A stretch of DNA of 7,064 nucleotides. It comes from an uncultured Collinsella sp. GTDB lineage: Bacteria > Actinomycetota > Coriobacteriia > Coriobacteriales > Coriobacteriaceae. The DNA is taken from contig CAAETD010000148.1 in assembly GCA_900758885.1 (NCBI GenBank), positions 1-7,064 of the forward strand. The letters are read 5' to 3'. The position numbers and the translations under genes were made by a program. This document shows positions 6,882-7,064 of the stretch, one piece after another. The notes below the pieces were generated by a model. The model ran no database searches. It was not told the DNA's origin and was given only the letters and a program-made list of their open reading frames with translations. Positions within the stretch are counted from its first letter, which is position 1. Every line of letters begins with the position of its first letter.

Positions 6882-6912
6882 GGTGGAATTGCGGGTGGAA
6901 TTTGGATATAAC
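6882..6912 (+). promoter_or_regulatory. Candidate arcA promoter with overlapping direct repeats
   Basis: TATAAC at 6907-6912 is a good -10 candidate (five of six), which would start transcription near 6919 and give a leader of about 75 bases. The -35 position 17 bases upstream (TGGAAT, 6884-6889) is poor. Two exact copies of GGTGGAATT (6882-6890 and 6894-6902, period 12) cover that region. A weak -35 overlapped by repeats fits a promoter that depends on a DNA-binding regulator, but this is inferred. Confidence 0.35.
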
Positions 6913-6929
6913 TAGAGCTGTCAGCAAGT

Positions 6930-6977
6930 AGCGTCCGCTATGGAAGGGCGCTGAGAGATTCGGCCGAAAGGCCCGAA
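6930..6977 (+). ncRNA. Structured arcA leader, two hairpins
   Basis: The first hairpin pairs AGCGTCC (6930-6936) with GGGCGCT (6946-6952), with one G-U pair and a nine-base loop. The second pairs TTC-GGCC (6959-6965) with GGCC-GAA (6970-6977) around a GAAA tetraloop, with C6974 bulged. Both lie between the candidate promoter and the Shine-Dalgarno sequence of arcA. I do not recognise a known riboswitch or T-box. There is no T-run, so any control would more likely act on translation or RNA stability than by termination. Confidence 0.4.
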
Positions 6978-6985
6978 AGAAAGGT

Positions 6986-6991
6986 AGGAGG
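6986..6991 (+). promoter_or_regulatory. Ribosome binding site of arcA
   Basis: AGGAGG is a full Shine-Dalgarno match but lies only two bases before the ATG at 6994, closer than usual. The start is still preferred, because the translated N-terminus matches the arginine deiminase family from the first residues. Confidence 0.7.
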
Positions 6992-6993
6992 CC

Positions 6994-7064
6994 ATGACGA
7001 AAGGTCTGCACGTGCCTTCCGAGATCGGCAAGCTCAGGAAGGTCTGCCTGCACCGTCCCGGCGA
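6994..7064 (+). CDS. arcA: Arginine deiminase, N-terminal fragment (runs off window)
   Basis: Only the first 23 codons are in the window. They read MTKGLHVPSEIGKLRKVCLH followed by RPG, matching the family start (I-x-SEIGxL-KKVLLHRPG). Arginine deiminase turns arginine into citrulline and ammonia in the cytoplasm. It is the first step of the ADI pathway, which goes on through ornithine carbamoyltransferase and carbamate kinase to yield ATP and neutralise acid. Catalytic residues lie beyond the window, so integrity cannot be judged, and whether arcB/arcC follow is unknown. It is transcribed away from ppk1 through a long structured leader with a possible ArgR-type control site. Confidence 0.87.
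   Translation, partial: MTKGLHVPSEIGKLRKVCLHRPG

Larger units (their letters stand above)
6439..6993. other. Divergent control region between ppk1 and arcA
   Basis: About 555 bases separate the two starts. By hand count 6601-6780 is about 32% GC, far below the flanking genes. Near ppk1 a small hairpin, GTCCC/GGGAC (6456-6470), would lie in the ppk1 leader, and AGGAC/GTCCT (6573-6586) is another short inverted repeat. On the minus strand TTGCAT is followed 18-20 bases later by TATATAAA (around 6698-6727), a possible but weak ppk1 promoter that would leave a long leader. No coding region is convincing: the best small plus-strand frame (6824-6931) lacks a ribosome binding site. Confidence 0.6.

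Noticed and set aside
6824..6931. 35-residue plus-strand frame upstream of arcA, possible leader peptide
   Set aside because: No Shine-Dalgarno sequence before the ATG and no arginine run; most of it lies upstream of the candidate transcription start.
6881..6940. T-box leader suggested by GGTGGAATTGCGG and a later GCGTCCGC
   Set aside because: The key ACC of the GGTGGNACCGCG motif is ATT here, no stem I or specifier loop is visible, and the candidate -10 lies inside the stretch.
6946..6985. TPP riboswitch suggested by CTGAGAG near the arcA start
   Set aside because: The other conserved TPP segments, including the ACCTGATCTGG-type part, are absent.
6799..7053. 84-residue minus-strand frame
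   Set aside because: Antisense to the arcA start and its leader; no motif.

Overview
The window (7,064 bases) looks like chromosomal DNA from a high-GC Gram-positive bacterium. The coding parts are GC-rich with strong G/C preference at third codon positions. The gene set and an arginine deiminase start suggest Actinomycetota, most likely class Coriobacteriia (Collinsella-like). The taxon is an inference from gene content and base composition, not from a marker gene.

Layout, left to right. Positions 1-279 hold no convincing gene but contain a perfect 29-bp inverted repeat (143-171 / 239-267) around a second, nested hairpin. Five genes then follow on the minus strand. Read in transcription order, from the right, they are: polyphosphate kinase ppk1 (4036-6438) with a strong intrinsic terminator; an iron-sulfur RlmD/TrmA-type rRNA uracil-C5 methyltransferase (2609-3922); a DJ-1/PfpI family protein (1961-2503) with a candidate promoter of its own; a Maf nucleotide pyrophosphatase (1383-1964) that overlaps the DJ-1 gene by ATGA; a probable terminator; and a P1-family (DmpA/NylC-like) self-cleaving hydrolase (280-1281). 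At the right edge, on the plus strand and divergent from ppk1, the first 23 codons of arginine deiminase (arcA, from 6994) are visible. Between ppk1 and arcA lies a long control region. Its 6601-6780 part is only about 32% GC, and its last 80 bases form two hairpins just before the arcA ribosome binding site.

How the genes fit together: these are mostly household and stress-related functions. Ppk1 handles phosphate and energy storage; arcA starts an ATP-yielding arginine breakdown pathway; the DJ-1/Maf pair, which is probably translationally coupled, suits protein repair and nucleotide-pool cleaning; RlmD-like methylation acts on rRNA. Terminators and promoter-like sequences suggest at least four minus-strand transcription units (ppk1; rlmD; DJ-1-maf; P1 peptidase) rather than one operon.

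I see no CRISPR array, tRNA, rRNA, insertion sequence or phage gene, and no clear new multi-gene system. The less ordinary features are the large inverted repeat at the left, the structured arcA leader and its possible ArgR-type sites, the proline/glutamate-rich tail with a glycine/leucine-rich end on Ppk1, and a CxxC replacement in a conserved motif of the P1-family hydrolase.
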